Source: Pseudomonas spelaei
GTDB taxonomy: Bacteria > Pseudomonadota > Gammaproteobacteria > Pseudomonadales > Pseudomonadaceae
Direction of reading: 5' to 3'
Assembly: GCF_009724245.1 (NCBI RefSeq)
Contig: NZ_WNNK01000005.1
Location: 1-64,000, forward strand
DNA: 64,000 bases
The position numbers were made by a program, and so were the translations under genes. Position 1 is the stretch's first letter. Each line of letters starts with the position of its first letter. The notes beneath the pieces are model-generated. The model worked only from the letters and a program-made list of their open reading frames with translations, had not been told where the DNA came from and ran no database searches. Shown one piece after another: positions 11,101-21,600 of the stretch.

Positions 11101-11729
11101 TCCTGCAGTTCGGCGGTGGCCAAGGGGGGATCAATGGCATTCAACAGATAGCCCAGCGCACCTTTGCGTACATCCGCCAATGGGAGGCCCGGCAAGTCGG
11201 CCGTATTCTTGTCCACGAGGGTACCAATCCTGCTCTGGTCTTCGACACTCAACGGGATTGGCCAGGACAGGCCACCACCAAAATTGCCCAGAGGATGTTG
11301 CAGCGCTCTCTGGGCCACGGCATCAGCCAGGTAAATGAGGTGGTTACGGGTTTTTGGCAGGGCGAGTCCCTTCTCGGTGATGAACGCTTCAAGGCTGGCC
11401 GTTGGCTTGCTTGCTTGCGAGGATTGCAGGGGGTAGCTGGAGACGGGATGAATATCCATTTGTTGGCTTTTCAGAGCCGCCAATACGGCATTTTTATCGG
11501 CGTTTTCTGGCAGGGCTTGGGCGACGGTGTTCAGTGCTTGCGCCAGGTTGTGCCAATTACCTTGGTCCCCGAGTGCCTGTTGCAGGGCCTGGGCACCCTT
11601 GAAGGGCGAAGGGAGCGTCACGGCGGGGGTGTTGACGGGCGTCGGTTGAGCAGGTGAATCAGGGGTTTGCGTGGGGATTGCCTGAAGATCAGTGGCGGAA
11701 GTCAGGTGTAAGCTATTGACTGCATTCAT
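8148..11729 (-). CDS. Giant effector-like protein 1 with C-terminal C58/YopT-like protease domain
   Basis: A protein of about 1,193 residues. The ATG at 11729 is preferred over the adjacent GTG at 11732 because its spacing to an AGG Shine-Dalgarno matches that of paralogue 3. No signal peptide; the first 45 residues are Ser/Pro/Thr/Gln rich and look disordered. Shared regions follow: a GNFGGGLSWP motif near 150, SVNDYVLAAINLGL near 244, a hydrophobic Ala-rich block near 703-775 containing LVPLRSAIVNF, then a WYHYNPITNQPYGP motif near 866. The C-terminal part holds a likely catalytic triad for a C58/YopT-type cysteine protease: Cys1014 in GECAGL, His1102 in EDHAML and Asp1121 in FFYDPDSG. Closest relatives in this window are at 18618-23414 and 39205-42765. 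Host-directed effector or toxin is inferred; delivery route unknown. Confidence 0.75.
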   Translation of the reverse strand: MNAVNSLHLTSATDLQAIPTQTPDSPAQPTPVNTPAVTLPSPFKGAQALQQALGDQGNWHNLAQALNTVAQALPENADKNAVLAALKSQQMDIHPVSSYPLQSSQASKPTASLEAFITEKGLALPKTRNHLIYLADAVAQRALQHPLGNFGGGLSWPIPLSVEDQSRIGTLVDKNTADLPGLPLADVRKGALGYLLNAIDPPLATAELQDPAKALEKLVVSPAAQALGQAIQTQLSGIPTATSVNDYVLAAINLGLNHSAILEPRRNSVAGFDLAKEQHWGKPASFIINSLGCHLVSEGKATNATAKLATHLLLVRAAPELLVRDIPASVVYGSQAWANFSIAVAKVEAEAPGTAANMTFAQIMKAVDGSGATAPESAQKAALVDWAIASGVMAKSGDDTYTPTQLETVRTLFNQQQSERMIASGLLDTPTPSRKEIALAKLKQQFGETVPFEEKLLRLDEPGTPYAEPLYNPHRRPAGLHSMLDIAMMELGDTKWKTTDSRIPLEAINAPLKLEVNKAFNHQFAQAIQARQKGIGTTIKHLIAQLPLTDRQNLEHGKLEFFQKKTYALGMNFTSKTLHDKDNTLLVKATGVNGETVYKIDIQKGEISTVPGRELTRKREREANKEEKIEPFTPTNTNEAALNQTPQDGASTTPSSFSSTRTQSIADVFVEHLDIDSKDVVKHAKGASTFDKQKEHEWAVADFFLNLVPLRSAIVNFQNGNYLDGATDLVMDVLGFLTAGAATAAKVAKVGATAASTAVKAAKVAKIIGVGTINAFNPAGGLGDLLVGAGRAMISGAKTTARGVRSVGRAGLSLVSDTINNARGASGNYDLLKAASKEHGPALIGSFQSAGRNIEGVAILRNDNWYHYNPITNQPYGPPIKDFTPIRGSRTHAIAAGGQYERIHAKLYENVINAQTPEKIRDYNRGYINGSLESLPDYYPNISTDELKKLASKPNRSPEEIGTLSKAIKQSQIEDAKYHSYLLMNDVQAPGVKVTPVSQTYYLAHVDITSKGECAGLVNTMALAIQYGKEKQLMKNFYRAADLASPQAIKFNQDLRDFQDIVGRTHTFHMGKTPKKVDYQEIIDDLTNSPTSKTIRIASEDHAMLAGIKVENGKTEWFFYDPDSGFVEFETLRSMQEGLEKTLNSGGIAASQKTSKSQTGAREYHISEFHTGDIVADGVDEFAVANLAMATLP

Positions 11730-11996
11730 CACGGATTACCTGTTTGAGTGTGCTGGAAAACGCCGTCCTGAAGGAGCTTCCATGTACCCGAGGCGTCTTG
11801 TTGGGTGTTCAAAACAGATAGCAACGTTCCACTTGGTGCAGCCTGCACTTGTCAGGCTTTATGTAGATGACACGATGTAACCAAGCGCTTTGAGGGAAGG
11901 TGGAGGTTTTGTCCTTGAAAGACGTCAGAAACATAGCCCTGACCCTCAACTTTGGGGCAAACTCGCGGTTTTTCCGTATTCGGCCAAGGCATGCCC
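11730..11996. promoter_or_regulatory. Divergent intergenic region between effector 1 and hybrid kinase
   Basis: This 267-base region separates two divergently transcribed genes, so it must contain the promoters of both the effector-like gene and the signalling operon. Position 11738-11749 carries ACCTGTTTGAGT on the plus strand, which is repeated at the same distance from the start codon of effector 3 (42774-42785) and includes the complementary Shine-Dalgarno. No confident promoter hexamers were identified. Confidence 0.5.
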
Positions 11997-14900
11997 ATGA
12001 CTCCCGCTTCGTCAGTCGATGAGAACAGTTTCCGCAAACTCCTGAGCCGCAACGTGGCGTTGCCGCTGGGGGTTGGGGTACTCAGCGCGGTGTTTTTTGT
12101 GTGCCTGATTACCTACCTGTTGTCGGTGATCCAGTGGGTGGAGCACACAGACCGGGTGATCAATAACCTCAATGAAACTTCAAAACTGACGGTTGACCTG
12201 GAAACCGGTATGCGCGGCTTCTTGATCACGGGTGATGAGCATTTTCTCGACCCCTACGAAGTGGCCAAGCCCCGGATCATTTCCGACTTGCGCGGTTTGC
12301 AGGCGTTGGTCGCGGATAACCCTCAGCAGGTGGATCGACTCAAACGCCTGGAGTCGCTGCAGGTCGAGTGGAACAACTACGCCCAGTCGATGATTGATCT
12401 GCAACGTGAGAACGGTGACTACCGCAGCGCTGTGAAGGCAGGTCGTGGCAAGCGCCTGACGGACGAGATTCGCAAGGAGTACGACGAAGCCATTGCGATG
12501 GAACAGCAGTTTCGAATCAACCGTAATGAGGATGTTACCCGCAGCACCGTGTTGAGCGTGACGCTTTACCTAGTGTTTGTACTCGGCCTGAGTGGTTTTC
12601 TAGCCTATGCAGGAAGAAAGAATCTATTAATACTTTCAGGCAGTTACAGTGCAACCCTCGCGTCACAAATAAAAATTGCAAAGCGCTTGGAGCAGCAAGC
12701 CTGGTTGCGTAACGGTCAGACCGAACTGGCTGAACAGGTTCTGGGCCAACTGACGGTGAACCTGCTGGGGCGCAACATCCTGCAGTTCTTTGCCCAATAC
12801 ATGGGGTCGGTGGTTGCTGCGCTGTATGTGCGCGAAGAGCACGGCGGCCTCAAACGCGTGGCTGCGTACGGCTTCTCCCGTGAGCAGGAGCAGCAGGAAC
12901 AATCTATTTATAACGACGAAGGGATTGTTGGCCAGGCCGCCCAGCAGCAACGCTTGATTCGCCTGGATGATGTGCCGGTGGAGTATTTCAAGGTCAGTTC
13001 GGGCCTGGGCGATGGTGCACCGCGCAGCGTACTGGTGGTGCCCACCAGCAACGATGACCGGGTCAACGGAGTGATTGAGCTGGGCTTCTTGCGCTCGCTG
13101 GATGAGCGAGATGTCGAGTTGATGGAGCTGATCGCCGGCAATATCGGCACCTCCATCGAAGCGGCGCGCTATCGCCAGCGCCTGCAGGAAGTGCTGGCCG
13201 AGACCCAACAGCTCAATGAAGAGCTGCAAGTGCAGCAGGAAGAACTCAAGACCGCTAACGAGGAACTGGAAGAGCAGTCGCGCATCCTCAAGGAGTCCCA
13301 GGCTCACCTGGAAACCCAGCAGGCGGAGCTTGAGCAAACCAACGAGCAACTGGCTGAACAGACCCAGATCCTGGCCGACCAGCGCGACGCCATGGACCGC
13401 AAGAACGTTGAACTCAATCGCGTGCAGGTCGAGCTGGAGGACCGTGCGGACGAATTGCAGCGTTCCAGCAAATACAAGTCCGAGTTCCTTGCCAACATGT
13501 CCCACGAACTGCGCACACCGCTCAACAGCTCACTGATCCTGGCCAAGTTGCTGTCGGAGAACTCCGAGGAGAACCTCAGTGCCGAACAGGTCAAGTTTGC
13601 CGAATCGATCTATTCGGCGGGCAACGATTTGCTCAACCTGATCAACGACATTCTGGACATTGCCAAGGTCGAGGCCGGCAAGCTGGAAATGCGCCCGGAG
13701 AACACCAGTGTGGCGCGGCTCGCGGATGGCTTGCGCGGGATGTTCGAACCGTTGGCCGCAGACCGCAAACTGGGGTTCCAGGTGGAGGTGCAGGAAGGTG
13801 CTCCGCTGATGCTGTTTACCGACCGTCAGCGCCTGGAGCAAATCCTCAAGAACCTGCTGTCCAACGCGGTCAAGTTCACTGAAAAGGGTCAAGTCAGCCT
13901 GACCGTTTCCCGCCAGCCGGGGGAGGGTATCACCTTTACCGTGCGCGATTCCGGGATCGGTATTGCCCAGGACCAGCAGGAAAGTATCTTCGAAGCCTTC
14001 CGCCAGGCCGATGGCACCACCAACCGCCGTTATGGCGGCACAGGCCTGGGGCTCTCGATTTCCCGGGACCTTGCGACATTGCTGGGGGGCTACATCAGCG
14101 TCACCAGTGAGCCTGGCCAGGGCAGTATCTTCACGTTGGTGTTGCCGGAGCAGTATGTCGAACGTGACGAAGACGCTCCTGCGATAGAGCACGCTCGGAC
14201 GGTGGTTGTCACCCCGGCGCCTGCAGTGCCGATCAAGGTTTCACCACTGCCGATGGCCGACGAAACACTGATTCCGCGTTTTGCCGACGACCGCGAAAAA
14301 GCGCCGTTTGCCACTCGCTGCATCCTGGTGGTGGAGGATGAGCCGAATTTTGCACGCATCCTCTTCGATCTGGCCCATGAACTGGGTTACCAGTGTTTGG
14401 TGGCCCATGGCGCGGACGAGGGCTACAGCCTGGCCGAACAGTACCTGCCCGACGCGATCCTGCTGGATATGCGCCTGCCGGACCACTCCGGACTGACCGT
14501 GCTGCAACGCCTCAAGGAACACGCCGAAACCCGGCATATCCCGGTGCATGTGATTTCCGTGGAAGACCGCGTCGAAGCCGCCATGCACATGGGCGCTATT
14601 GGTTATGCGGTTAAACCCACCACCCGCGAAGAGCTCAAGGATGTGTTTGCACGTCTGGAGGCCAAGTTGACACAGAAGGTCAAACGAATCCTGTTGGTGG
14701 AGGACGATGACCTGCAGCGCGACAGCATTGCCCGCCTGATCGGCGATGATGACATCGAAATCACTGCGGTTGGCTTTGCCCAGGAGGCTCTGGATCTGCT
14801 GCGCAGCACGGTGTATGACTGCATGATCATCGACCTTAAACTGCCGGACATGCTTGGCAACGAATTACTCAAGCGCATGGCCACCGAGGACATCTGTTCG

Positions 14901-15497
14901 TTCCCACCGGTGATTATCTACACCGGGCGCAACCTGACCCGGGATGAAGAGGCTGAACTGCGCAAGTATTCGCGCTCCATCATTATCAAGGGCGCCCGCT
15001 CACCTGAACGGTTGCTGGACGAAGTGACGTTATTTCTGCACAAAGTCGAATCCGGGTTGTCCCAAGAGCGCCAGAAGATGCTCAAGACCGCCCGCAGCCG
15101 CGATAAAGTCTTCGAGGGGCGCAAGGTGCTGCTGGTGGACGACGATGTACGCAACATCTTTGCCCTCACCAGTGCCCTGGAACACAAGGGGGCGATTGTG
15201 GTCATTGGCCGTAACGGCCGTGAGGCGATCGAGAAACTCAATGAAGTCGACGACATCGACCTGGTGCTGATGGACGTGATGATGCCGGAGATGGACGGCT
15301 ACGAGGCCACAGCCCTGATCCGCCAAAACCCGCGCTGGCGCAAACTGCCGATCATTGCGGTGACGGCCAAGGCCATGAAGGACGATCAGGAGCGCTGCCT
15401 GGCGGCGGGTTCCAACGATTACCTGGCCAAGCCCATTGACCTGGATCGCCTGTTCTCGTTGATCCGTGTGTGGTTGCCGAAGATGGAACGCATTTAA
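11997..15497 (+). CDS. Hybrid sensor histidine kinase with CHASE3, GAF and three receiver domains
   Basis: A protein of about 1,166 residues; the ATG at 11997 is chosen because AAGG lies eight bases upstream. Order: transmembrane helix near 20-45, CHASE3-type periplasmic sensor ([20 protein letters not shown]), second transmembrane helix near 185-205, GAF domain about 250-385, long Gln/Glu-rich coiled coil about 390-490, HisKA with phospho-His near 503 in [11 protein letters not shown], HATPase with DSGIGI and [10 protein letters not shown], then three receiver domains with Asp in [22 protein letters not shown] and [11 protein letters not shown]. It starts an operon with CheR, CheB, a REC-kinase and a REC protein. 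The layout suggests a phosphorelay hub; the signal is unknown. Confidence 0.93.
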   Translation: MTPASSVDENSFRKLLSRNVALPLGVGVLSAVFFVCLITYLLSVIQWVEHTDRVINNLNETSKLTVDLETGMRGFLITGDEHFLDPYEVAKPRIISDLRGLQALVADNPQQVDRLKRLESLQVEWNNYAQSMIDLQRENGDYRSAVKAGRGKRLTDEIRKEYDEAIAMEQQFRINRNEDVTRSTVLSVTLYLVFVLGLSGFLAYAGRKNLLILSGSYSATLASQIKIAKRLEQQAWLRNGQTELAEQVLGQLTVNLLGRNILQFFAQYMGSVVAALYVREEHGGLKRVAAYGFSREQEQQEQSIYNDEGIVGQAAQQQRLIRLDDVPVEYFKVSSGLGDGAPRSVLVVPTSNDDRVNGVIELGFLRSLDERDVELMELIAGNIGTSIEAARYRQRLQEVLAETQQLNEELQVQQEELKTANEELEEQSRILKESQAHLETQQAELEQTNEQLAEQTQILADQRDAMDRKNVELNRVQVELEDRADELQRSSKYKSEFLANMSHELRTPLNSSLILAKLLSENSEENLSAEQVKFAESIYSAGNDLLNLINDILDIAKVEAGKLEMRPENTSVARLADGLRGMFEPLAADRKLGFQVEVQEGAPLMLFTDRQRLEQILKNLLSNAVKFTEKGQVSLTVSRQPGEGITFTVRDSGIGIAQDQQESIFEAFRQADGTTNRRYGGTGLGLSISRDLATLLGGYISVTSEPGQGSIFTLVLPEQYVERDEDAPAIEHARTVVVTPAPAVPIKVSPLPMADETLIPRFADDREKAPFATRCILVVEDEPNFARILFDLAHELGYQCLVAHGADEGYSLAEQYLPDAILLDMRLPDHSGLTVLQRLKEHAETRHIPVHVISVEDRVEAAMHMGAIGYAVKPTTREELKDVFARLEAKLTQKVKRILLVEDDDLQRDSIARLIGDDDIEITAVGFAQEALDLLRSTVYDCMIIDLKLPDMLGNELLKRMATEDICSFPPVIIYTGRNLTRDEEAELRKYSRSIIIKGARSPERLLDEVTLFLHKVESGLSQERQKMLKTARSRDKVFEGRKVLLVDDDVRNIFALTSALEHKGAIVVIGRNGREAIEKLNEVDDIDLVLMDVMMPEMDGYEATALIRQNPRWRKLPIIAVTAKAMKDDQERCLAAGSNDYLAKPIDLDRLFSLIRVWLPKMERI

Positions 15498-15512
15498 GTG
15501 GAAATACGCTAA

Positions 15513-16328
15513 GTGGATCGAAGTACTGATATTGAACTGCGTTTATTGATTGAGGCGATTTACCTCAAGTACAGCTATGACTTTCGTGACTACTCCGGGG
15601 CCTCGGTCAAGCGCCGCGTGGCGCATGCCTTGCGCCAGTTCGACTGCAAGACCATCTCGGCCTTGCAGGAGCGAGTGCTGCACGATCCCACGGCGTTCAT
15701 GCAGTTGTTGCAGTTCCTGACCATCCCGGTCAGCGAGATGTTTCGCGATCCTTCGCACTTCCTGGCCATTCGCCAGGAAGTGGTGCCGCTGCTCAAGACC
15801 TATCCGTCGATCAAGATCTGGATCGCTGGCTGCAGCACGGGGGAGGAGGTGTATTCCATGGCCATTCTGCTGAGGGAGGAGGGTTTGCTGGAGCGCACCA
15901 TCATCTATGCCACTGACATCAACCCAAGCTCCCTGGAAAAGGCCAAGCAGGGGATCTTCTCCCTGGAGAATGTCCGCGCCTACACCCATAACTACCAAAA
16001 GGCCGGCGGGCAACGTTCGTTTGCCGACTACTACACCGCAGCATACGATTACGCGATATTCGACAAGACCCTGCGGGAAAACGTGACGTTTGCCGACCAC
16101 AGCCTCGCAACCGACAGTGTCTTTTCAGAAACTCAATTAATTTCATGTCGCAACGTATTGATTTACTTTAATAAAAAATTACAAGACAGAGCATTTGGAT
16201 TGTTTCATGAGTCGCTGTGCCATCGCGGCTTCCTGGTGTTGGGCAGTAAGGAAACCCTGGATTTCTCCGCCTACAGCAAGCAGTTCGAACCCTTGGTCAA
16301 GCAAGAACGGATCTACCGAAAATCATGA
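15513..16328 (+). CDS. CheR-type methyltransferase in signalling operon
   Basis: A 271-residue CheR family protein: N-terminal helical domain (DFRDYSGASVKRRV) and a SAM-binding domain with IWIAGCSTGEEVYSMAILL, a YATDINP motif and CRNVLIYF. CheR enzymes methylate glutamates on chemoreceptors. No receptor is encoded in this operon; the hybrid kinase upstream has no MCP signalling domain. The start is GTG at 15513, fifteen bases after the kinase stop, and the ribosome site is weak, so translation may depend on coupling. The gene overlaps cheB as ATGA at 16325. CheR/CheB pairs next to hybrid kinases are known in other Pseudomonas and may act in non-chemotactic signalling. Confidence 0.93.
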   Translation: MDRSTDIELRLLIEAIYLKYSYDFRDYSGASVKRRVAHALRQFDCKTISALQERVLHDPTAFMQLLQFLTIPVSEMFRDPSHFLAIRQEVVPLLKTYPSIKIWIAGCSTGEEVYSMAILLREEGLLERTIIYATDINPSSLEKAKQGIFSLENVRAYTHNYQKAGGQRSFADYYTAAYDYAIFDKTLRENVTFADHSLATDSVFSETQLISCRNVLIYFNKKLQDRAFGLFHESLCHRGFLVLGSKETLDFSAYSKQFEPLVKQERIYRKS

Positions 16329-16930
16329 ATGAAGCTGCTGCCAGACCGGTGGTTGTACCCGGTATCGAAGCCATTGTCGTTGGCGCATCCGCGGGTGGGG
16401 TCGAGGCGTTGCTGAGCATTTATGGCCGGCTGCCTCAGGGTTTCGGCCTGCCGATCATCACCGTATTGCACCTGCCGGACGAGCACCGCAGTCAGTTGGC
16501 GGAGGTCTTTGCCCGGCGGGTATCGATGCCCGTGGTGGAGGCGCGGGACAAGGAGGCAATCGAGGCCGGCACTCTGTATTTTGCCGGTCCTGGTTACCAC
16601 TTGTCGGTGGAGCACGACCGTAGCCTGTCGTTGAGTCAGGAGGAGCGCGTGCATCACTCCCGGCCCGCCATTGATTATCTGTTTGAGTCGGCCGCCGACG
16701 CCTACGGCCCACACCTGCTGGCGATCCTGCTGACCGGCGCGAATCAGGATGGCGCGCGCGGCCTGGCTCACGTCAAGCAACGCGGCGGTACCACCGTGGT
16801 CCAGGACCCTTTGCAGGCGCGGGTAGATGTCATGCCCCGGGCCGCCCTGGCACTGCACACACCTGACCATATTCTCACCTTGAGCCACATTGGCGATTTG
16901 CTGGCTTCCCTGGAATCTTCCTCATGTTAA
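16325..16930 (+). CDS. CheB-type methylesterase lacking a receiver domain
   Basis: A 201-residue protein corresponding only to the CheB catalytic domain. The catalytic triad is visible: Ser in VVGASAGGVEAL, His in TVLHLPDEH, and Asp in LTGANQDGARG. Classical CheB has an N-terminal receiver domain controlling activity; it is missing here, so the enzyme is either constitutive or controlled by the separate receiver proteins of the same operon. It overlaps cheR by four bases and the next gene by seven bases, showing tight coupling. Confidence 0.92.
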   Translation: MNEAAARPVVVPGIEAIVVGASAGGVEALLSIYGRLPQGFGLPIITVLHLPDEHRSQLAEVFARRVSMPVVEARDKEAIEAGTLYFAGPGYHLSVEHDRSLSLSQEERVHHSRPAIDYLFESAADAYGPHLLAILLTGANQDGARGLAHVKQRGGTTVVQDPLQARVDVMPRAALALHTPDHILTLSHIGDLLASLESSSC

Positions 16931-18117
16931 GTAATATCCAGGCCAAACTGTTGATCGTTGACGATCTGCCGGAAAACCTGCTGGCCCTGGAGGCCTTGAT
17001 CAAACGCGAGGACCGCCAGGTCTACAAGGCCCTGAGTGCTGACGAGGCCTTGTCGCTGTTGCTGGAGCACGAGTTCGCCATGGCGATTCTCGACGTGCAA
17101 ATGCCCGGCATGAACGGTTTTGAACTGGCCGAGCTGATGCGCGGCACTGACAAGACCAAGAACATCCCTATTGTGTTTGTCAGCGCCGCCGGCCGTGAGC
17201 TCAACTATGCGTTCAAGGGCTACGAGAGCGGAGCGGTGGACTTCCTGCACAAGCCGCTGGATATCCATGCGGTCAAGAGCAAGGTCAATGTGTTCGTCGA
17301 CCTGTACCGCCAGAGCAAGGCCATGAAGCTGCAGGTCGAGGCCCTGGAACAGAGTCGTCGCGAGCAGGAGCTGTTGCTGACGCGCCTGCAAGCAACCCAG
17401 GCGCAATTGGAGCAAGCGGTACGCATGCGCGATGACTTCATGTCGATCGTTGCCCACGAGGTGCGCACCCCCCTCAACGGTCTCATCCTGGAAACCCAAT
17501 TGCGCAAGATGCACCTGGCCCGGGATAACGCCGCAGCCTTTACCCTGGACAAGATGCACGCCATGGTCGATCGCGATGAGCGACAGATCCAGAGCCTGAT
17601 CCGCCTGATCGAAGACATGCTCGACGTGTCGCGAATCCGCACCGGCAAGTTGTCGATTCGTCCGGGGCATTTCGACCTGGTGCAGTTGGTACGCCAGTTG
17701 CTGGAGAATTTTGCTCCGCAAGTGGCCGCGGCCGAGTCCTCGGTGCAGTTGGATGCGCCGCAACCGGTGGAAGGCAGTTGGGATGAGTTCCGTATCGAAC
17801 AGGTGGTGTCCAACTTGTTGACCAACGCCCTGCGCTACGGAGCCAAGAGCCCGGTGGACGTGCGGGTGTATGCTGAACACGGCGAGGCTCGGGTCGAGGT
17901 GCAGGACCGCGGGATTGGCATCAGCGAAGACAACCAGAAGCGGATTTTTCAGCAGTTCGAGCGGGTGTCGGCCAACCATGCGGTGGCGGGCCTGGGCTTG
18001 GGACTGTTTATCTCCGAGCAGATCGTCGCGGCCCATGGTGGGACGATTGAGGTCGAGAGTCGGATAGGCGAGGGCGCGTTGTTCCGTGTGTGCCTGCCCC
18101 TTGGGGGCGAGGTTTGA
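16924..18117 (+). CDS. Receiver-histidine kinase protein (REC-HisKA-HATPase)
   Basis: A 397-residue soluble protein with an N-terminal receiver (LLIVDDLPEN, Asp in AILDVQMPGMNG, Lys in FLHKPLD), a short coiled coil about 125-160, HisKA with phospho-His in SIVAHEVRTPLNG, and a HATPase domain (QVVSNLLTNALRYG, DRGIGIS, GLGLGLFIS). The kinase is thus controlled by phosphorylation of its own receiver, suiting it to relay the upstream hybrid kinase signal. The gene starts within the end of cheB (seven-base overlap). Confidence 0.93.
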   Translation: MLSNIQAKLLIVDDLPENLLALEALIKREDRQVYKALSADEALSLLLEHEFAMAILDVQMPGMNGFELAELMRGTDKTKNIPIVFVSAAGRELNYAFKGYESGAVDFLHKPLDIHAVKSKVNVFVDLYRQSKAMKLQVEALEQSRREQELLLTRLQATQAQLEQAVRMRDDFMSIVAHEVRTPLNGLILETQLRKMHLARDNAAAFTLDKMHAMVDRDERQIQSLIRLIEDMLDVSRIRTGKLSIRPGHFDLVQLVRQLLENFAPQVAAAESSVQLDAPQPVEGSWDEFRIEQVVSNLLTNALRYGAKSPVDVRVYAEHGEARVEVQDRGIGISEDNQKRIFQQFERVSANHAVAGLGLGLFISEQIVAAHGGTIEVESRIGEGALFRVCLPLGGEV

Positions 18118-18195
18118 ACACTAAGACAGATCCGACGCAACCTCTGCGTGACCCGATGGTCGTATCAGCAGCAATTGACCGGACAAAGGCTTCCC

Positions 18196-18573
18196 ATGAG
18201 TGAAGATGCACAAGATGTGGTACTGATCGTTGAGGATGACGAGTCGATTATGTTCGTATTGGGCGAATACCTGTCAGGCCTGGGGTATCGTGTGCTGAAG
18301 GCAATTGATGGCGAGCAGGCCTTTGAAATCCTCGCCAGCAAGCCGCACCTCGACTTGATGATTACCGACTACCGTTTGCCTGGCGGGATTTCCGGGGTGC
18401 AGATTGCCGAACCGGCGGTCAAGCTGCGGCCGGAGTTGAAGGTGATTTTTATCAGTGGCTATCCGCAGGAGATTCTGGACTGCAACAGCCCGATTACCCG
18501 TGATGCGCCGATCCTGGCCAAGCCGTTTGATCTGGATACGTTGCAGGAGCATATTCAGCGGTTGTTGGCTTGA
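18196..18573 (+). CDS. Single-domain response regulator at end of signalling operon
   Basis: About 125 residues, receiver domain only: acidic pair in LIVEDDESIM, phospho-acceptor Asp in MITDYRLPGGISG, Ser in IFISGYPQE and Lys in ILAKPFD. The ATG at 18196 follows AAAGG at good spacing; the frame extends upstream without conservation. It is the last gene before the terminator-like hairpin at 18579 and faces the giant effector gene 18618-23414. It lacks an output domain, so it is a phosphorelay or protein-interaction module. Confidence 0.9.
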   Translation: MSEDAQDVVLIVEDDESIMFVLGEYLSGLGYRVLKAIDGEQAFEILASKPHLDLMITDYRLPGGISGVQIAEPAVKLRPELKVIFISGYPQEILDCNSPITRDAPILAKPFDLDTLQEHIQRLLA

Positions 18574-18578
18574 GACTG

Positions 18579-18604
18579 GCGGCGCCTAACAGCTAGGGCG
18601 CCGC
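18579..18604. terminator. Hairpin between convergent genes
   Basis: Perfect eight-base stem GCGGCGCC (18579-18586) with GGCGCCGC (18597-18604) and a ten-base loop. It lies six bases after the response-regulator stop and 13 bases before the stop of the opposing effector gene. There is no strong T-run on either side, so it may be a weak bidirectional terminator. Confidence 0.55.
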
Positions 18605-18617
18605 TGGTTTCAAGTGA

Positions 18618-21600
18618 TTAGGGTTTTAGATTCTGCACATTGGCATTGAGCGTACTGGCTGGTGTATAGGCGAATTGCCAACCCTCTTTTCCATTGAATC
18701 CACCGAGGAAGTCCTGTAGGCCTTTGTGCTTGCCATCGCTAAGGTTATATACGGTCATTGCGCCGCTGATCTGCGGTGGATTGCCATTTCTGATCATGGC
18801 CACGTCTAGGTCTGGGCTATTGGTGTTGAAAAGGAACAGTTCATTGTTGTTGGTTTTTTGGATGTAGACGGTGTGACCAAACGCGCCGCCTTCGTTGGCA
18901 TGCTTGAAGTTGAGGAGCCCCGATTCGGTAATGTCGGCGGGATTGAACGTGGTTTTCAGGCTGTCTGGTTTGATCCCCATGATATCCAGATAGTTTTGTG
19001 AGTAGTTTGTACCGCCCCGACGGTTTGTGGATGCTTTGACTGCATCAAATACTTCGGGTAAGAGATTTTTTTCAGCCTGCCCTACACGGATAGAGGCCTC
19101 GTAACAGATCAGGTCTTGATTGCCCGGAGCCTTTTGTAAGGTCTCCCAGCTCCTTTTCAGTTCAGCGTTAGAAAGGTGCGGCGTTCTAGATGGAGTGATT
19201 GGAGCGTCATACAACTTTTTAACGTCCGAACCGAAAACACTATTTTTTTTCTGCCAAGTGTCATCATGATCAAAAACCTTGAACTCCAGCTTGTTAGAAT
19301 CAGTGCTGTGGGTTTTATATTGTGGGGTTAATTTTTTATCGCGAGAAAGTCTTTCCAGCCCCTTTTCCATGGCCTCTGCACTTGAGAAATTTGCAAGGCC
19401 ATGATTAGGGTCATAAAAATAATAGGTTTTGCTGGTGCCATCGATTTTTACGCCAGCTGCCATTGCGTGACCTGGAGAGTCGATCATTATTGACTTTGAA
19501 ACAGTGGCATCGGCCAGTTCTTTGACCATATCTTGAATTGAAAGCTGCCGGATCGGTTGCCCCGCATGGAAGGCGCTTTGGCCACCCACTTGAGTTTGAA
19601 TCTTGCTCAACTTGGCTATAAAGTCCCTGGAGGCCGGATCCGTTGGAAAAGCGGCTGCGGTGAACATGTTTTTGATTAATATCTGCTCCTTTCCTTCCGC
19701 CATGGCCGTGGCCATGGCTCGCGAAAGTGCGGCACACTGTCCGTCAGACAATTGTGCTGTCTGGGAAAAGTAAACAACTTGCGGCATGGGTATTACTTCT
19801 CCGAAGCGAGGCTCGATATTGTCGATAAACCTGGCTGATCCAACCCGGCCAAATTCGTAGGCGATATCGTCGTATTTCTTGACCAGCATCCCTATTTGTT
19901 CGGCTGTGAGACCTTTATTGCCGGCCAACTTCATCACGTCTGCGGCCTTCATATTTCTGGAGAAACCTCTGATCGTCTGCGGGTTTCCAGAGTGATAGCC
20001 ATTTTCAAAGGCGTTTTTTTCAGGCCCGTTTCGATGAGTGTTAACGGTTTTTTTCCAGGTGTTGACAACGGCTTCATCCACTTTTTTGACTGGGCCGTCC
20101 GCCGTGGCCCATTTTCCGAAATCCTCCGTATTTATTCGTGCGGACGGCAAAAAGTCTTTTAGCGCCGGGCCGTAGGCTTCGCCCGTTATTGGGTTATAGG
20201 TATGCCATTTCCCATTAGTAAGAACAACAGGTCCTTCCAAAAGCTCATTGTTAAACTTGAATGTTCCTATTGAGGAAGCATCGAAGCGTTTGCTGGCTGA
20301 CAAAAGATCATAATCGGCAGAATGAATCAGCGCCTTAAACTTATGAGTGGCCGCATTAACCCCCTTTTTCCCTAATGTGAAAACGCTTTTGGCGAGGTCA
20401 ACGAAACCATCCACGGGATTAAGGCTACCGATGGCCGCCCGCCCCACAATCTTGGCGCCTTGGACCAGTTTGCTAAACGCTGACGCCCCAGCTGATAGCA
20501 CCTTGGCCCCTTTTGCCGCCGCCCCGACGCCGACCACAAAACCCAATACGTCCAATGACAAATCTAGAATGCCTTCTCCGATATTGCCTTGTTGAAAATT
20601 GACAATCGCTGATCTTAAAGGAATCAGGTTGAGCATGAATTCGTTGAATTTCTTGTAAAAGGGCACCTCGGTATCAAAGGTTGTCAATCCCATGGCTTCG
20701 CTTTGGAGCTCCCGAATATTAGTGTTCTTTACCAGTGCGTCCGCTATGTAGGACGTCCTCTCACTATTGAAACTGTCAGGGATGTATGGGGCCCCGAGTT
20801 TTTCATCAGTTAAACCAGGCGTGTACTGGTCAGGTGTGCTGGATTTTACTTCTACAAGCCTTTTATTAGGATGGGTGTGATTAAGTGGGAGTGTTCCAGG
20901 CTGAAAATCCCCTAAGTCCATACGTTCAATGATTCGACTTTGTTTTAGGTCAATTTCGTAGGTGTGAATCGAGCCATTGCGCTCGGTTTTTATCAATAGA
21001 TTATTATCCGCGCGCCTTATGTCTGTCGGGGCCATGGAGTAAACTGCGTAATCGATGGCGTCCTCACGGACAATTGTGATTTTTCCTTCCTCGAAATTTT
21101 TTCGGATATGGATTGGCTGTTGTGATATCAAGTGCTTGGCTTGGGTCGCAATGCTTTTTTCCATTGCATGAGCATATTCTGAGAAGCATTTTTTAAAGAT
21201 GCTTGATATGTCTGGAAGTTCTTTTATTGCTTTCAACATCTCAGGGATATTTATCGCCCTTGTTGAGGAGGTAAATCTGCTGGGATATGGCTTTTCTCCA
21301 TTGGTGAAGAAAGCACTGTAAAAAGCATCGTGAGATGCAGTGGGTGCCCCGCTTGCGCTTCTCCCATCTCTGTACAGATCCAGGATCGAGTAAGGCCCAG
21401 GAAGATCTCGAACAGGTGGCTGCAGGGTTATGTGTTTTTCATCAAACAGTTCCGGGTCCATGTCTGGCAGCGCTTTTCTCAACTGTTCCAATGCCATGTC
21501 TCTGGTATTTGGCATCGGAGTGTTTAGCGTTTCGGAAGCTGTTTTCAACTCACTGATCTGCGCGTTGAAGGCGTTACGCACCGTGTCCATCTGCGCATCA

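Noticed and set aside
16927..18036. Minus-strand open frame opposite the receiver-kinase gene
   Set aside because: Shadow of the kinase gene; no ribosome site or domain.
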